Shown here one piece after another: positions 8,564-17,590 of a stretch of 64,000 bases of DNA. Position 1 is the stretch's first letter, and the number at the start of each line of letters is the position of its first letter. The notes beneath the pieces were generated by a model. It saw only the letters and a program-made list of their open reading frames with translations, ran no database searches and was not told where the DNA came from. The translations under genes were made by a program, and so were the position numbers. Source of the DNA: Bog-532 sp963830385 (GTDB lineage: Bacteria; Actinomycetota; Actinomycetes; Streptosporangiales; Streptosporangiaceae); NCBI GenBank assembly GCA_963830385.1, contig CAWHMD010000004.1, forward strand, positions 496,001 through 560,000, written 5' to 3'.

Positions 8564-10010
8564 CTAGGTATTCGTGCTGGCGCTCGGGGTGAGTGCGATC
8601 TTGCGCGGGTCGGGGAAACCGAGACCGGTATAGCCGGGCGCGCGCTTGGTGAGCATGGCAGCCAGGACGCCGGTGCGTTCGTCGAGGTAGTCGTGGACTT
8701 CGGCCGTCGTCTTGTCCTCATACGAGCGCAGGATCCGGCCAACATACTGGGTCAGGCTGCCCTTGTTGGCGACCGGCGCGGCGAGGAACAAGGTATCCAG
8801 GGCGGGGCAGTCGAAGCCTTCGCCGGCGTACGCGCCGGTCGCCACGGCCAGCAGCGGCGGCCCGCCCGGCTGTGGCTGCAGGCGGCCCAGCGCCGCCGCG
8901 CGGCTCTTGGCTCCCATCCCGCCGCGGAGGATGACCGGGTCGTGCCCGGCCTCGCGCAGCAAGCCGGCAAGCCTTTCCAGATGGCTGGTCCGGTTGGTAA
9001 GGATCAGGCAGTTGCGGTCCTTGCCGAGCGCGGCGAGGACGTCGGCGGTGACCTGCCGGGTGCGCTGCTCGTCAGCGGCCAGGTGCTGGTAGATGGCGGT
9101 CATGCCGCCGGGGCGGGACGGGTCGGCGTCGCCGTCGTACCGGTACGCAGTCGGGTGGACATACAGCACGGGAGCGGGTCGGCCGGTGCCCGGAAGGGCG
9201 TCCTGGCCGGGTGTGTCGCGGGGGAGCGTAATAGTGTGCCGGACCGGTCCCACCTGCAGGGCGATCAGGTCGTCGAGCTTGTCGCGGCGGTAGGGGGTGG
9301 CGGTCAGGCCGAGCCAGCGCCGGGCCGGGATCTGCTTGACCGCGTGCTCGAACGCGGCGGCCGCGACGTGATGGCACTCGTCGGCGACGACCAGGCCGTA
9401 CCCGGCGGTCAGCTCCGCGACGTCGTCGCGGCGGGCCAGGGTCTGCAAGGTAACGACATCGACGGAGCCGCGCAGCTTGGCCCGGCCGCCGCCGAGCTGC
9501 CCGGCCTTGACGCCGAGGAACCCGGTGATCCGGGCCCGCCACTGGTCCGCCAGCGTCTTGCGGTCCACCAGGACGAGCGTGGAGACCTGGTGCCCGGCGA
9601 TGACCGCGCACGCCATCACGGTCTTGCCCGTTCCGGGCGGCGCGACCAGCACGCCCAGATCGTGCCCGGCCAGGGCCTGGACGGCCGCCTGCTGCGGCCC
9701 GGTCAGCACGGCCGAGCAGGTGAACCCCTGCGGGGCGCCGGCCGCGCGCTCATCGGCCAGGTCCAGCTTGCTGCCTGCCTGCGCGGCAAGCTCGGTCACG
9801 GTGGCCAGCATGCCGCGCGGCACGACCAGGCCGCCGTCGACGGTCTCGTCGAAGAACTGCAGAAACCGGGGGATGTCCCAGGTGGAGGCGCGCATCCGCT
9901 GCTTTTCATAGAACTGCGGGTTGTGCATCGAGGCGGCGTGCCGCAGCGACGCGGCCAGCGCGGGCGTCAGGTCGGCCAGCTCGACCCGGATGCCGCGCCG
10001 AGCCGGGCCC
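8564..10010 (-). pseudogene. TOTE-type protein, helicase half (DEAD/SNF2-like superfamily 2)
   Basis: From the frame junction near 10000 the protein reads IRVELADLTPALAASLRHAA and then a superfamily 2 helicase core: Walker A APPGTGKTVMAC, motif II VVADECHH, motif III GLTATPYRRDKLDD, and in lobe 2 VILRGGMGAKSRAA, ATGAYAGEGFDCPALDTLFL and motif VI YVGRILRSYEDK. The C-terminus KRAPGYTGLGFPDP is typical of the actinobacterial form. TOTE conflict proteins join a primase and a helicase and are thought to act in anti-element defence. The upstream primase half is in another frame, so the gene is broken by one shift or the assembly has an indel in the GC-rich stretch at 9990-10015. Confidence 0.85.
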
Positions 10011-10956
10011 GGACCACTACCGCCGCCTCCGGCCGGATCTTCGTGGCGGCTGGCGCGGCGAGCCTGGTGACCTCGCGGCCCGCCGGGACCCGCCCGGCCT
10101 TGTCCGCGGCCCGGCGCACCTCCTTGGGCGTCATGCGGCCGAGCGTGGACAGGTAAGACCACTGATCCTGGTGCGGTTCAAGGCTCTCCAGGTTCAGGAA
10201 CACCGTCGCGTTGCGGTCCCGGGCCGCCCGGAACAGCGGCAGCGCGATCAGGTTCCCGACGCCGCCGGCCGGAAGCAGGTCCTGGGACGGGAACAGCCGG
10301 TCGTAGCTGGCCAGGTTCACCTTCCCCCGGATCGCCATCGCCTCACGCAGCAGCCCAGTGCCCAGCCGCCGCGCCGTCTCCGCCGGCACCGGCGCGGTGA
10401 AGAACACCCACGCATGCATGCCGATCCCGGAGCGCGATACCTCCAGCGCCACCGGCACCCCGAACTCCCGCCCGGCCTTGACGTACATCAGCGCCTCGGT
10501 CAGCGCATCTGGCCCGTCGAAGTCAGCAGCCAGCCACCAGCACCTGTCGCCGTCCAGGAGCGGGTACACGCCGACGTGCGCATCGCCTTTCAGGTGGCCG
10601 GCCAGCACGTCCGCGGTCAGCGGCAGGTAATCCCGTTTCTCATGCGGAACCCCGCGCTGCCACCCGCCACGCACCGCCGGTAGCCAGCCCTTCCAGCCCG
10701 TGCGGGAGTTCTCGATCCGGATGGCGTAGATATCGGTGCGCGCCGCGAACAGCGCCCCGAAGAACGCCATCTTCGCGTCATTAGGCGAGTCTTGATGGAC
10801 CGGCCCGGGCGGCGCATCGAAGAAGCCGGCCTGCGCCGGACCGGGCGGCGCGGCCTGCCGCGAGCTCAACTCCAGCATCTTCAGCAGGCGCGCGTTCTCC
10901 GCCCGCAGCCGCGCCACCTCCCCCGCCACGGCTGCGGGAATCTCAGTCACGCCCAC
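9967..10956 (-). CDS. TOTE-type protein, archaeo-eukaryotic primase half
   Basis: 329 residues in the first frame, GTG start at 10956 or 10950. Residues 1-35 are a short coiled coil (VARLRAENARLLKML). The primase core follows: FFGALFAARTDIYAIRIENS, WWLAADFDG, which carries the two catalytic metal-binding Asp residues, SRSGIGMHAWVFF, with the third motif, and GNLIALPLF. The reading frame ends 23 residues after the junction IRPEAAVVVRARLG, where the helicase half continues in a shifted frame. The whole protein would be about 800 residues. It sits between two serine recombinases and next to a Fic toxin pair, which supports a mobile defence role. Confidence 0.85.
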   Translation of the reverse strand: MGVTEIPAAVAGEVARLRAENARLLKMLELSSRQAAPPGPAQAGFFDAPPGPVHQDSPNDAKMAFFGALFAARTDIYAIRIENSRTGWKGWLPAVRGGWQRGVPHEKRDYLPLTADVLAGHLKGDAHVGVYPLLDGDRCWWLAADFDGPDALTEALMYVKAGREFGVPVALEVSRSGIGMHAWVFFTAPVPAETARRLGTGLLREAMAIRGKVNLASYDRLFPSQDLLPAGGVGNLIALPLFRAARDRNATVFLNLESLEPHQDQWSYLSTLGRMTPKEVRRAADKAGRVPAGREVTRLAAPAATKIRPEAAVVVRARLGAASGSSWPT

Positions 10957-11045
10957 ACCTTATGAGAGGCCACGCAGCTCATGGCGGTTGCAGCGCTGGT
11001 ACTGGTACTTGCCAGGATGGTACCGGTGTACGGCAGCGAGGTTCT

Positions 11046-11090
11046 CTGAGGAAAACCAGACTGTCTGTGGTGGCTGACGCCAGGTAGGCC
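11046..11090 (+). repeat. Conserved left flank of serine-recombinase element 2
   Basis: CTGAGGAA, CAGACTGTCTG (11057-11067) and GCCAGGTAGGCC, in the same order as at 5616-5660. Confidence 0.5.
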
Positions 11091-11120
11091 CTATGAGGTT
11101 GACCTGGGGAGGTGGCTGCC

Positions 11121-12629
11121 ATGGCGGCAGTGCGCGAGGGAAGACGGGGAGCTGTCCCGGCTGCGGGCGCGGGTGACCTGGTGGCGTGGGCGGAGGAGCC
11201 GGGCCGCCGCCGGACCGGGAGACTAGCGCGGGGCGGGTTGCGGTTCGTGTTCTACGGGCGGGTGTCGACCGAGGACTGGCAGGACCCGGTGACGTCACGA
11301 GCCCGGCAGCGGGAACAGGCCGAAGCGCTGGTCCGGGGTCACGGGGTGATCGTGGCGGAGTTCTTCGATGCCGGGCAGAGCCGCACGGTGGCGTGGGGCC
11401 GCCGCCCGCAGGCCGCCGCGTTGATCGCTCAGCTGGCCGACCCGGGCCGCGACTGGGACGCGATCGTGATCGGTGAGTACGAGCGGGCGTTCTACGGCAG
11501 CCAGTACGCGGCGATGGCGCCGCTGTTCGAGCATTATGGCGTCCAGCTATGGATGCCGGAAGCTGGTGGCCGGGTCGACTTCGCGTCCGAGCATGACGAG
11601 GAGACAATGACGCACCTGGGGCTGTCGTCGAAGCGGGAGGTGACCCGGACCAGCATCCGGGTCCGCACCGCGATGGCGGTCCAGGTCCGGGAGCAGGGCC
11701 GGTATCTCGGCGGCCGCCCGCCGTACGGATACCGGCTCGCTGACGCGGGGCCGCACCCGAACAAGGCCCACGCCGCCTGGGGCCGCCGCGCTCGCCGCCT
11801 CGAGTCCGACCCGGAGACCGCGCATATCGTCCGCTGGATCTTCGCCCGGCGGCTGGCGGGCCATTCGGTAGCGCGGATCGCGCGGGCGCTGAACGACGCC
11901 GGAGTCCCGTGCCCATCGGCGGCTGACCCGGCCCGGAACCCGCACCGCACCGGCGCGGGCTGGACGCTGGGCACGATCGCCACCATCTTGTCCAACCCGC
12001 GGTACACGGGCCGCCAGGTATGGAACCGGCAGCGGACCGACCGGGACCTGGCCGACCCGGCCGATGCGTGCCTGGGGCACAAGAGCGTGCAGCGGTGGAA
12101 CCTTCCCGCCGGCTGGGTCATCTCCCGCCGCCCGGCGCACCCGGCGCTGGTCAGCGAGGCGGACTTCATCGCCGCCCAGAACATCTCCGCCGCCCGCGGA
12201 CCCGCCCCTGGTTCGAGCCTGGCTGCGCCGTCGCAACGGCGGTACCTGCTGGCCGGGCTGCTGATATGCGGCGGCTGCGGGCGGCGGATGGAATCGGCGT
12301 GGTCCAACGGCAAGCCCGCCTACCGGTGCCGTCACGGCCACACCACCGCGAGCAAGCCCGGCCCGGATCGGGTCAAGAACGGTTACATCCGTGAGGACCA
12401 GATCCTGCCGCACCTGCCCGTCCTGCACTTGCAGCTCACCGAGCCTGCCATCCCGCAGCGCAGGCGTACCCGTCGCGGCCTCGACACCCGGTACCAAGCC
12501 GATCCCGAGGACGTGATCAAGTACCTGCGCGACCGCAGGATCGTGCTCACCTACACCCCGGCCTCCGGCGCCCTGAGTGCCTCAGGAACCGGTCAGGCCA
12601 CCCAGGCCATCACCCTGGCAGGACGATAA
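11121..12629 (+). CDS. Large serine recombinase, copy 2
   Basis: About 502 residues from ATG 11121 with GGGGAGG upstream. It has the same domains as the copy at 5692: catalytic Ser in FYGRVSTEDWQDP, recombinase domain GGRPPYGYRLADAG, zinc ribbon LICGGCGRRMES. Differences between the copies are scattered substitutions and a different N-terminal linker, so they are diverged paralogues and not a recent duplication. Its position on the far side of the TOTE and Fic genes, in the same orientation, makes deletion or circularisation of the 5.4-kb interval possible. The upstream TOTE gene runs away from it. Confidence 0.9.
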   Translation: MAAVREGRRGAVPAAGAGDLVAWAEEPGRRRTGRLARGGLRFVFYGRVSTEDWQDPVTSRARQREQAEALVRGHGVIVAEFFDAGQSRTVAWGRRPQAAALIAQLADPGRDWDAIVIGEYERAFYGSQYAAMAPLFEHYGVQLWMPEAGGRVDFASEHDEETMTHLGLSSKREVTRTSIRVRTAMAVQVREQGRYLGGRPPYGYRLADAGPHPNKAHAAWGRRARRLESDPETAHIVRWIFARRLAGHSVARIARALNDAGVPCPSAADPARNPHRTGAGWTLGTIATILSNPRYTGRQVWNRQRTDRDLADPADACLGHKSVQRWNLPAGWVISRRPAHPALVSEADFIAAQNISAARGPAPGSSLAAPSQRRYLLAGLLICGGCGRRMESAWSNGKPAYRCRHGHTTASKPGPDRVKNGYIREDQILPHLPVLHLQLTEPAIPQRRRTRRGLDTRYQADPEDVIKYLRDRRIVLTYTPASGALSASGTGQATQAITLAGR

Positions 12630-12699
12630 CCGCGGCCCCAAACGGCTGGATTCAGGAAGGAGGAACCGAAAACCTGCCGGCCGCCCGGCGCTGGCGGAA

Positions 12700-12810
12700 G
12701 CCTGCGCCCGGGTGACATCCCGGCATGCCCGGAAACAGGGACATATGGGGAATTACTGTGTCCGAGACTTGAACACGCATTCGAGGGATATTTCCCGTTT
12801 CCGGGAAATC
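12700..12810 (+). repeat. Conserved right flank of recombinase element 2 with hairpin
   Basis: GGTGACATCC, GCATGCCCGGAAACAGG and TATGGGGAATTACTGTGTCC recur from 7276-7330. It ends with ATTTCCCG (12790-12797), a 4-base loop and CGGGAAAT (12802-12809), equivalent in place to the hairpin at 7354. A further small hairpin GCGGGA-AAAA-TCCCGC lies at 12825-12840. Confidence 0.5.
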
Positions 12811-12840
12811 ATGAGGTCAGCATAGCGGGAAAAATCCCGC

Positions 12841-13131
12841 GCACGCCAGGAACTCGCGTCCTCCGCCGCGCTGGCTCCATGGCAATCACGTTTGTAGTGT
12901 CCGTGGATCTTGGACAGCGAAATATCCGCCCAATTCGGGACGACTGCGGTACTCCGAGCGGCCATCAACTTGGCGGTACAGAACCGACTGATCTGGTGTG
13001 CCGGTCTGGCTCGGGGACGTCCGCTCAGCAAGTGGCCGAAAGTATGTGTCTGGATCTTCAGTCATCCATGGGCCGATGTCCGCTTCGCCCGGTCCTCTGG
13101 CCATCGCCTCGGACGGCGCTGCCGCTGCGCA
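12841..13131. other. Intergenic stretch without a supported gene
   Basis: Between the right flank of recombinase element 2 and the stop of the hydrolase gene I see no domain-bearing ORF on either strand. Confidence 0.5.
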
Positions 13132-14004
13132 CTATGCCGCCGGGGAGCTTCCGAGCTTGGTGACGAGGAAATTGCGCGTCAGATCGGCGATCTGGTCGGC
13201 TTGCTCGTCGAGGGCGAAGTGGCCGCCGTCGAGCAGATGCACCTCTGCGCCGGGCACGTCGCGCTTGTAGGCCGCGGCCTCCGCGGCCTCGAAGGACGGG
13301 TCGTAGCGACCCCAGGTCACTAGCAGCGGCGGCTGGTGAGCCTGAAGCCACTGCTGCCATGCGGGGTAGCTCGCGACGTTCGTCTGGTAATCGAAGAACA
13401 GGTCTGTCTGGATGTCGGCTTGGCCGGGGCGCCGCAAAAACGCGAGCTCATCGGTCCAGAGGTCTGGGTCGTAATTCTCTGGCGCAGGGCTCGTTCCGAC
13501 GTGACGCTGGCGGGTCGCGGCGGGCGAGAAGAAGTTTTCGCGTAGCGTCGTCTCATGTTCGGAGCGGTGAGCCCAGAATTGGCGGCGTGTCTCCCACAGC
13601 GGCCCCAGCCCGTCTTCGTGGGCGACGGCATTCTGCACGATCAGTGCCTGGACCCGGTCGGGGTGCGCCAGCGCCAGCCTGAACCCGATCGGTCCGCCGT
13701 AGTCCTGCAGGAACAGCACATAGCGGGTGAGACCGAGCTTTCCTGTGAAGCCGTCAATGACCTCGGCGAGGTGATCGAACGTGTAGGCGAAGGCAGCGGG
13801 GTCTGGGGTATAGCTGTGCCCAAACCCGGGATAGTCCGGCGCGACCAGGTGGAAGGCATCTCCCAACCGGGTTAGTAGCGGTTCCCACATCCGTGAGGAG
13901 GACGGAAAGCCGTGCAGCAGCAGGATGGCCGGTGCACAGGCGGGGCCCGCCTCGCGGTAGAAGATCTCGATTCCATCGACCTCAACCGTGCGGTACGTCG
14001 TCAT
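13132..14004 (-). CDS. Alpha/beta hydrolase, haloalkane dehalogenase / epoxide hydrolase-like (1 of 4)
   Basis: 290 residues. HGFPSSSRMW carries the oxyanion-hole HG motif, FLQDYGGPIG holds an Asp nucleophile at the elbow, WGRYDPSF gives the acid and GGHFALDE the catalytic His. An Asp nucleophile, not Ser, points to haloalkane dehalogenases and epoxide hydrolases; the Trp that usually follows the Asp in dehalogenases is Tyr here, so the substrate is open. The start overlaps the stop of a small upstream ORF (ATGA), which suggests coupled translation. Three relatives lie at 19827, 39506 and 52872. Confidence 0.85.
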   Translation of the reverse strand: MTTYRTVEVDGIEIFYREAGPACAPAILLLHGFPSSSRMWEPLLTRLGDAFHLVAPDYPGFGHSYTPDPAAFAYTFDHLAEVIDGFTGKLGLTRYVLFLQDYGGPIGFRLALAHPDRVQALIVQNAVAHEDGLGPLWETRRQFWAHRSEHETTLRENFFSPAATRQRHVGTSPAPENYDPDLWTDELAFLRRPGQADIQTDLFFDYQTNVASYPAWQQWLQAHQPPLLVTWGRYDPSFEAAEAAAYKRDVPGAEVHLLDGGHFALDEQADQIADLTRNFLVTKLGSSPAA

Positions 14005-14330
14005 CTGATTTCACTTTCGGTCGGGGCTGTTCCTCGAACAGCCGTCTTGCCATCCGCGCCGGAGGAAGTCCCGAGTTCGGTAAAACTTCGGTGACGGTCG
14101 GGGCTGAGCAGGACGATGCCGGTGTTCCCGGGCACGGAGGCTGGGACAGCGGACCCGGTGGTCTCGCGGATGAACCCGCAGTCGCCCGGCGGGCCGGGAC
14201 CCGGGCCGGTGACGAGCCGGGTGCCGGCGATGCCGGTGACGACGGCTGGGCCGCCGATGACCGCGGTGCCGGACGGTTGCCGGGCCGGCGTGACCGGGGC
14301 ATTGTCAGCGGGGCAGTGGCGGTTCCCCAT
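14001..14330 (-). CDS. Small Gly/Pro/Thr-rich hypothetical protein upstream of hydrolase
   Basis: 109 residues from ATG 14330, which has a strong GAGGAGAC ribosome site 4-8 bases upstream (within GAAAAGAGGAGACAC). The product begins MGNRHCPADNAPVT and has repeated GxxVVTG and GPGPG segments with no recognisable domain or membrane helix. The stop overlaps the hydrolase start. I cannot name a function; a translational coupler for the hydrolase or a decayed gene is possible. Confidence 0.45.
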   Translation of the reverse strand: MGNRHCPADNAPVTPARQPSGTAVIGGPAVVTGIAGTRLVTGPGPGPPGDCGFIRETTGSAVPASVPGNTGIVLLSPDRHRSFTELGTSSGADGKTAVRGTAPTESEIR

Positions 14331-14377
14331 GTGTCTCCTCTTTCTTTTCTCTGCGACTCGCCGGGCGGGCCGCAGGG

Positions 14378-15775
14378 TCAGGCGGCGGCGTGGCCGAGCG
14401 CGGCGACGACGACGACGAGCCCGGCGCCGATCGCGAAGGTGACTTCCAGGCCGGTGGACGGGTGGAGGCCGGCCAGCAGGGTGCCGAACAGGGCGACGCC
14501 CAGGACGCTGCCGGTCTGCCGGAAGGCGGTGAAGGTGCCGGACGCGATCCCGGACTGGGCCGGGGCCACGCTGCCGAGCAGGGCGGCGGTGACGGCGGTG
14601 ACGACCAGGCCGATCCCGACTCCGGTCAGTGACAGGCCCGCGATCAGCGCCGGGACCAGCGGGCCGGCACGGGCGGCGAGCAGGCCGAGCATGGCCAGGC
14701 AGCCGGCTCCCATGAGCAGCGCCCCCGCCCATGCGACCGTCCGGGTGCCTCGTGCGGGCAGGAGCCGCCCGGCGACCAGGTTGCTGACGACGATCAGGAC
14801 GGTGACGGGCAGGAACGCCAGGCCCGTGGCGAGCGGCGAGAGCCCCTGCTGGCGCTGCAGGAACAGGCTGAAGGCGAAGATCAGCCCGAAGAAAACCAGG
14901 TTGACCAGCAGCCCGGCGCAGGCGGCGGTGCTGAACGCACGCATGCGGAACAGCCACAGCGGGAGCATCGGGTGCTCCCGGGCGTGCTCGATCGCGATGA
15001 ACGCGGCCCCGGCCGCAGCCGCAAGGGCGTAGCCTCCGTAAACCAGCGGCAGGCGGCTGCCGGCCGAGCCGGCCTCGATGGTGGACCCGGCCAGGGCGGT
15101 GAGCGCGATGATGGCCGTGACCTGCCCGGGCAGGTCGGTACCCCGGCCCGGGACAGCCGGGGTGGTGGTCGCGTACCGGCGGGTGAGCCACCAACCCAGG
15201 GCGCCCAGCGGCAGGTTGATAAAGAAGATCGACCGCCACCCCACCGCGGCGATCAGCAGCCCGCCGATCAGCGGCCCGGCGGCCAGGGTCGCCGCGCCGC
15301 CCGCCGTCCACACGCTGACCGCGCGGGCCCGCCCTGCTGCGTCGGGGTAGGTGTAGTTGATCAGCGACAGCGAGGAAGCTCCGAGCGCCGCTGCGCCGGC
15401 GCCTTGCACGGCACGGGCCGCGATCAGCTCGCCGATGGCGGGGACGAGGCCGCAGGCCGCCGAGGCCAGGGTGAACACGGCGAACCCTGCCATCAGCAGG
15501 CGCTTGTGACCAGACCGGTCCCCCAGCGCCCCTGCCGACAAGATCAGCGCCGCGAACACCAGCGTGTAGGCGTCGACGACCCATTGCACGCCGCTCACGC
15601 CGCCGCCGAGCGCGAACTCGATCGGCTTGACCGCGACGTTCACCACGCTGACGTCCAGGTTGATCACCCCGAAGCCCAACGTTGCGGCAGCGAGCACCAT
15701 GCCACGGCGCGGCGGCGGGCGGGTACCGCTCCCCAAAGTCGCCAAAGCCGACCGTCGCGCCACATTCTGCGTCAT
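14378..15775 (-). CDS. MFS drug-type exporter, 14-helix DHA2 (EmrB/QacA) family
   Basis: About 465 residues from ATG 15775, with GGAAGG upstream. Features of the family are GVINLDVSVVNVAVKPIEF in helix 1, WVVDAYTLVFAALILSAGAL, the loop motif GDRSGHKRLLM between helices 2 and 3, and RAVQGAGAAALGASSLSLI. Such proteins expel cationic drugs or metabolites in exchange for protons. The reading frame is open far upstream into a TMEM175-like gene, but the internal start with its ribosome site argues for a separate protein. It lies upstream of the small ORF and hydrolase on the same strand. Confidence 0.85.
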   Translation of the reverse strand: MTQNVARRSALATLGSGTRPPPRRGMVLAAATLGFGVINLDVSVVNVAVKPIEFALGGGVSGVQWVVDAYTLVFAALILSAGALGDRSGHKRLLMAGFAVFTLASAACGLVPAIGELIAARAVQGAGAAALGASSLSLINYTYPDAAGRARAVSVWTAGGAATLAAGPLIGGLLIAAVGWRSIFFINLPLGALGWWLTRRYATTTPAVPGRGTDLPGQVTAIIALTALAGSTIEAGSAGSRLPLVYGGYALAAAAGAAFIAIEHAREHPMLPLWLFRMRAFSTAACAGLLVNLVFFGLIFAFSLFLQRQQGLSPLATGLAFLPVTVLIVVSNLVAGRLLPARGTRTVAWAGALLMGAGCLAMLGLLAARAGPLVPALIAGLSLTGVGIGLVVTAVTAALLGSVAPAQSGIASGTFTAFRQTGSVLGVALFGTLLAGLHPSTGLEVTFAIGAGLVVVVAALGHAAA

Positions 15776-15795
15776 CGTTTCCTTACCTTCCAAGC

Positions 15796-16507
15796 CCGGG
15801 CTGCGGGCCGAGTTCGGCCCGGTTAAGCGCACGGCGGGTCCGTCCGTCCGGTCAGCAGGCCGCGATTGCCGCGCACGAGCAGCACACGATCCTTGACGAC
15901 ACCGTTCGCGGTAATACCTGCGCCGCCGTCGAACTCCGATGTCAGGTTTGAGGTGCAGCACGAGGGCGAGGCAGATGAGCCCGAACCCGGCCCACGGCAC
16001 GAACCCGGCCAGCACGGCGGCGGACGTGAACAGTGCAAATGCCACCAGCGAGCGGTAGCGAGCCATTCGCCGCTGCTGGTCGGTGACCTCGTCGCTTTCG
16101 CGCAGGACGCGTCGTTCGAACACGTTGTAGGTGCCGTCAGCGCAGACGAACAGTGCTGCATACATGACGACCGGGGTGGCGGTGAGTCTGGTCTGTGCGA
16201 TCCAGGCGGTGGTGAACGGCAACAGGGACACGAAGAACAGATGCACAAAGTTGATCCAGATGATCGGCAGGGTGGTGGCTCGCGTCAGCCGCGACAGGTA
16301 GTGGTGATTGATCCAGATGATGGCGATGAAGACGTAGCTGACCAGATAGCTCAGTGCCGGCTGCCACAACGTGATCAAGGCGGAAAGACGAGCCGAGTCG
16401 GGCGCTCTCAGTTGCAGGACCATGATCGTGACGATCACCGCGAACACGGCGTCGGAATAGGCCGACAACCGGTCGGCGTCACGCGGTTGCTGCTTCATGG
16501 TCGGCAT
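15796..16507 (-). CDS. TMEM175-like potassium channel family protein (DUF1211)
   Basis: Starts at ATG 16507 (or 16498) with RLSAYSDAVFAVIVTIMVLQ, the first helix of TMEM175 proteins with the R-x3-[FY]-S-D motif. About six helices follow, including YVFIAIIWINHHYLSR and ALFTSAAVLAGFVPWAGFGL. Family members are homotetrameric or homodimeric K+-permeable channels. After the last helix the frame is Arg-rich (VRRRRRYYRERCRQ) and has no stop before the MFS start, so the stop was probably lost through an indel; the 3-prime limit given is where homology appears to end. It follows the ferredoxin-reductase gene by a few bases. Confidence 0.7.
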
Positions 16508-16510
16508 CCG

Positions 16511-17590
16511 TTACATGTCCAGGACGACGGGCCCGGCCGGTTGGCAGCTGCACAGCAGCACCTCGCCGGCCGGCGGCGGCACCGGAGGGTCGTTGACGTA
16601 GCGGACCGCACCCGACACGGTCGGTGTCGAGCACACATGACAGACCCCGCTGCGACACGCCCAGCGGGTGGGCACGTCGCAGGCCTCGGCGAACCCCAGC
16701 AGGCTCGCGTACCGTTGCCCGGCCCACGGCACGCTGAGCCCACTGCGGGAGAACGTGACCAAGGGTCCGTCACCCGCTGCGCCGTCGGGGACGTGCGGGT
16801 GATGGACAGGCGACTCGCCGACAATCCCGGGATTAATGGCGTCCAGACTGCCGAACAACTCGCTGCGGACATCGGTGATCCCCAGCAGCCGGCACCCGCT
16901 CGCGATCTGTTCCATGAACGCCTGTGGTCCGCAGGTGTAGACGGTGGCGTCCACGGGTAGCGGCAAACGCCCTAGTGCCGCGCCGTCCAACGGCCCGGCG
17001 ATGACGCCGTCCTCAGACGGCCCGGACCGGCTGAAGTACACCTGCGTGTGCGCGTTCGGCAGACGCGCCAGCAACTCCCGGGCCTCGGCAGCGAAGGGAT
17101 GATGTCGGCCGTCACGGACGGTGTGCAGCCACCACACCACCCGTAGCGAATCGGTGGCCGCGAGCGCGTGCAGCATCGCCAGCACCGGCGTGACACCGAT
17201 GCCGGCGGAGATCAGCACGACCGGGTTGCCGGGTCGGCTGTCTAGCGTGAACACGCCGCGCGGAGCGGCTGCCTGCAGCGTTTCTCCTACCCGCAGGTGC
17301 GCGTGCAGCCAGGAACTCACGAGTCCCCGCTGCTCGCGTTTGACGGCGATGCGGTAACCGCCCGAATCGGTTACCGCGCAGATGGAGTAGGAGCGGACGG
17401 GCGCCGGATCGCTCGCGCCGACGACCTGCAGCGTGAGGTACTGCCCCGGCAACGGCGCTGGAAGGGCGCCGCGCTCTTCCGCGTGAAGTTCGATCGAGAG
17501 CACCTGCTCGGTCTCTTGCGCCAGTCGCGTCACCGTCAACGGGCGGAACCCCTGCCAGCCGGGCTCCGGCCGGCCTCGACATCGGGGGGC
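16511..17590 (-). pseudogene. FAD/NAD-binding ferredoxin reductase with C-terminal 2Fe-2S domain (3-prime half of a MOSC fusion)
   Basis: The frame holds an FAD domain (PGQYLTLQV, VRSYSIC, GLVSSWLHAHL), an NAD domain (VVLISAGIGVTPVLAMLHAL, YTCGPQAFM) and a plant-type 2Fe-2S domain (CRSGVCHVCSTPTVSG ... EVLLCSCQPAGPVVLDM) with all four Cys. It is reached only by a shift from the MOSC frame near 17585, where a run of six C/G occurs; no good start codon lies at its 5-prime end. Fusions of MOSC and ferredoxin reductase are known in actinobacteria, so one indel probably split a single protein of about 570 residues. The protein would move electrons from NAD(P)H to the Fe-S centre. Confidence 0.75.

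Noticed and set aside
7991..10156. A 721-codon plus-strand ORF opposite the Fic and TOTE genes
   Set aside because: Its sequence is low-complexity Arg/Gly/Ala-rich and mirrors the coding strand; the minus strand has clear helicase and primase motifs.
14378..16507. A single 709-residue TMEM175-MFS fusion protein
   Set aside because: The MFS part has its own ATG with a ribosome site and the linker is Arg-rich non-conserved sequence, so two genes are more likely.
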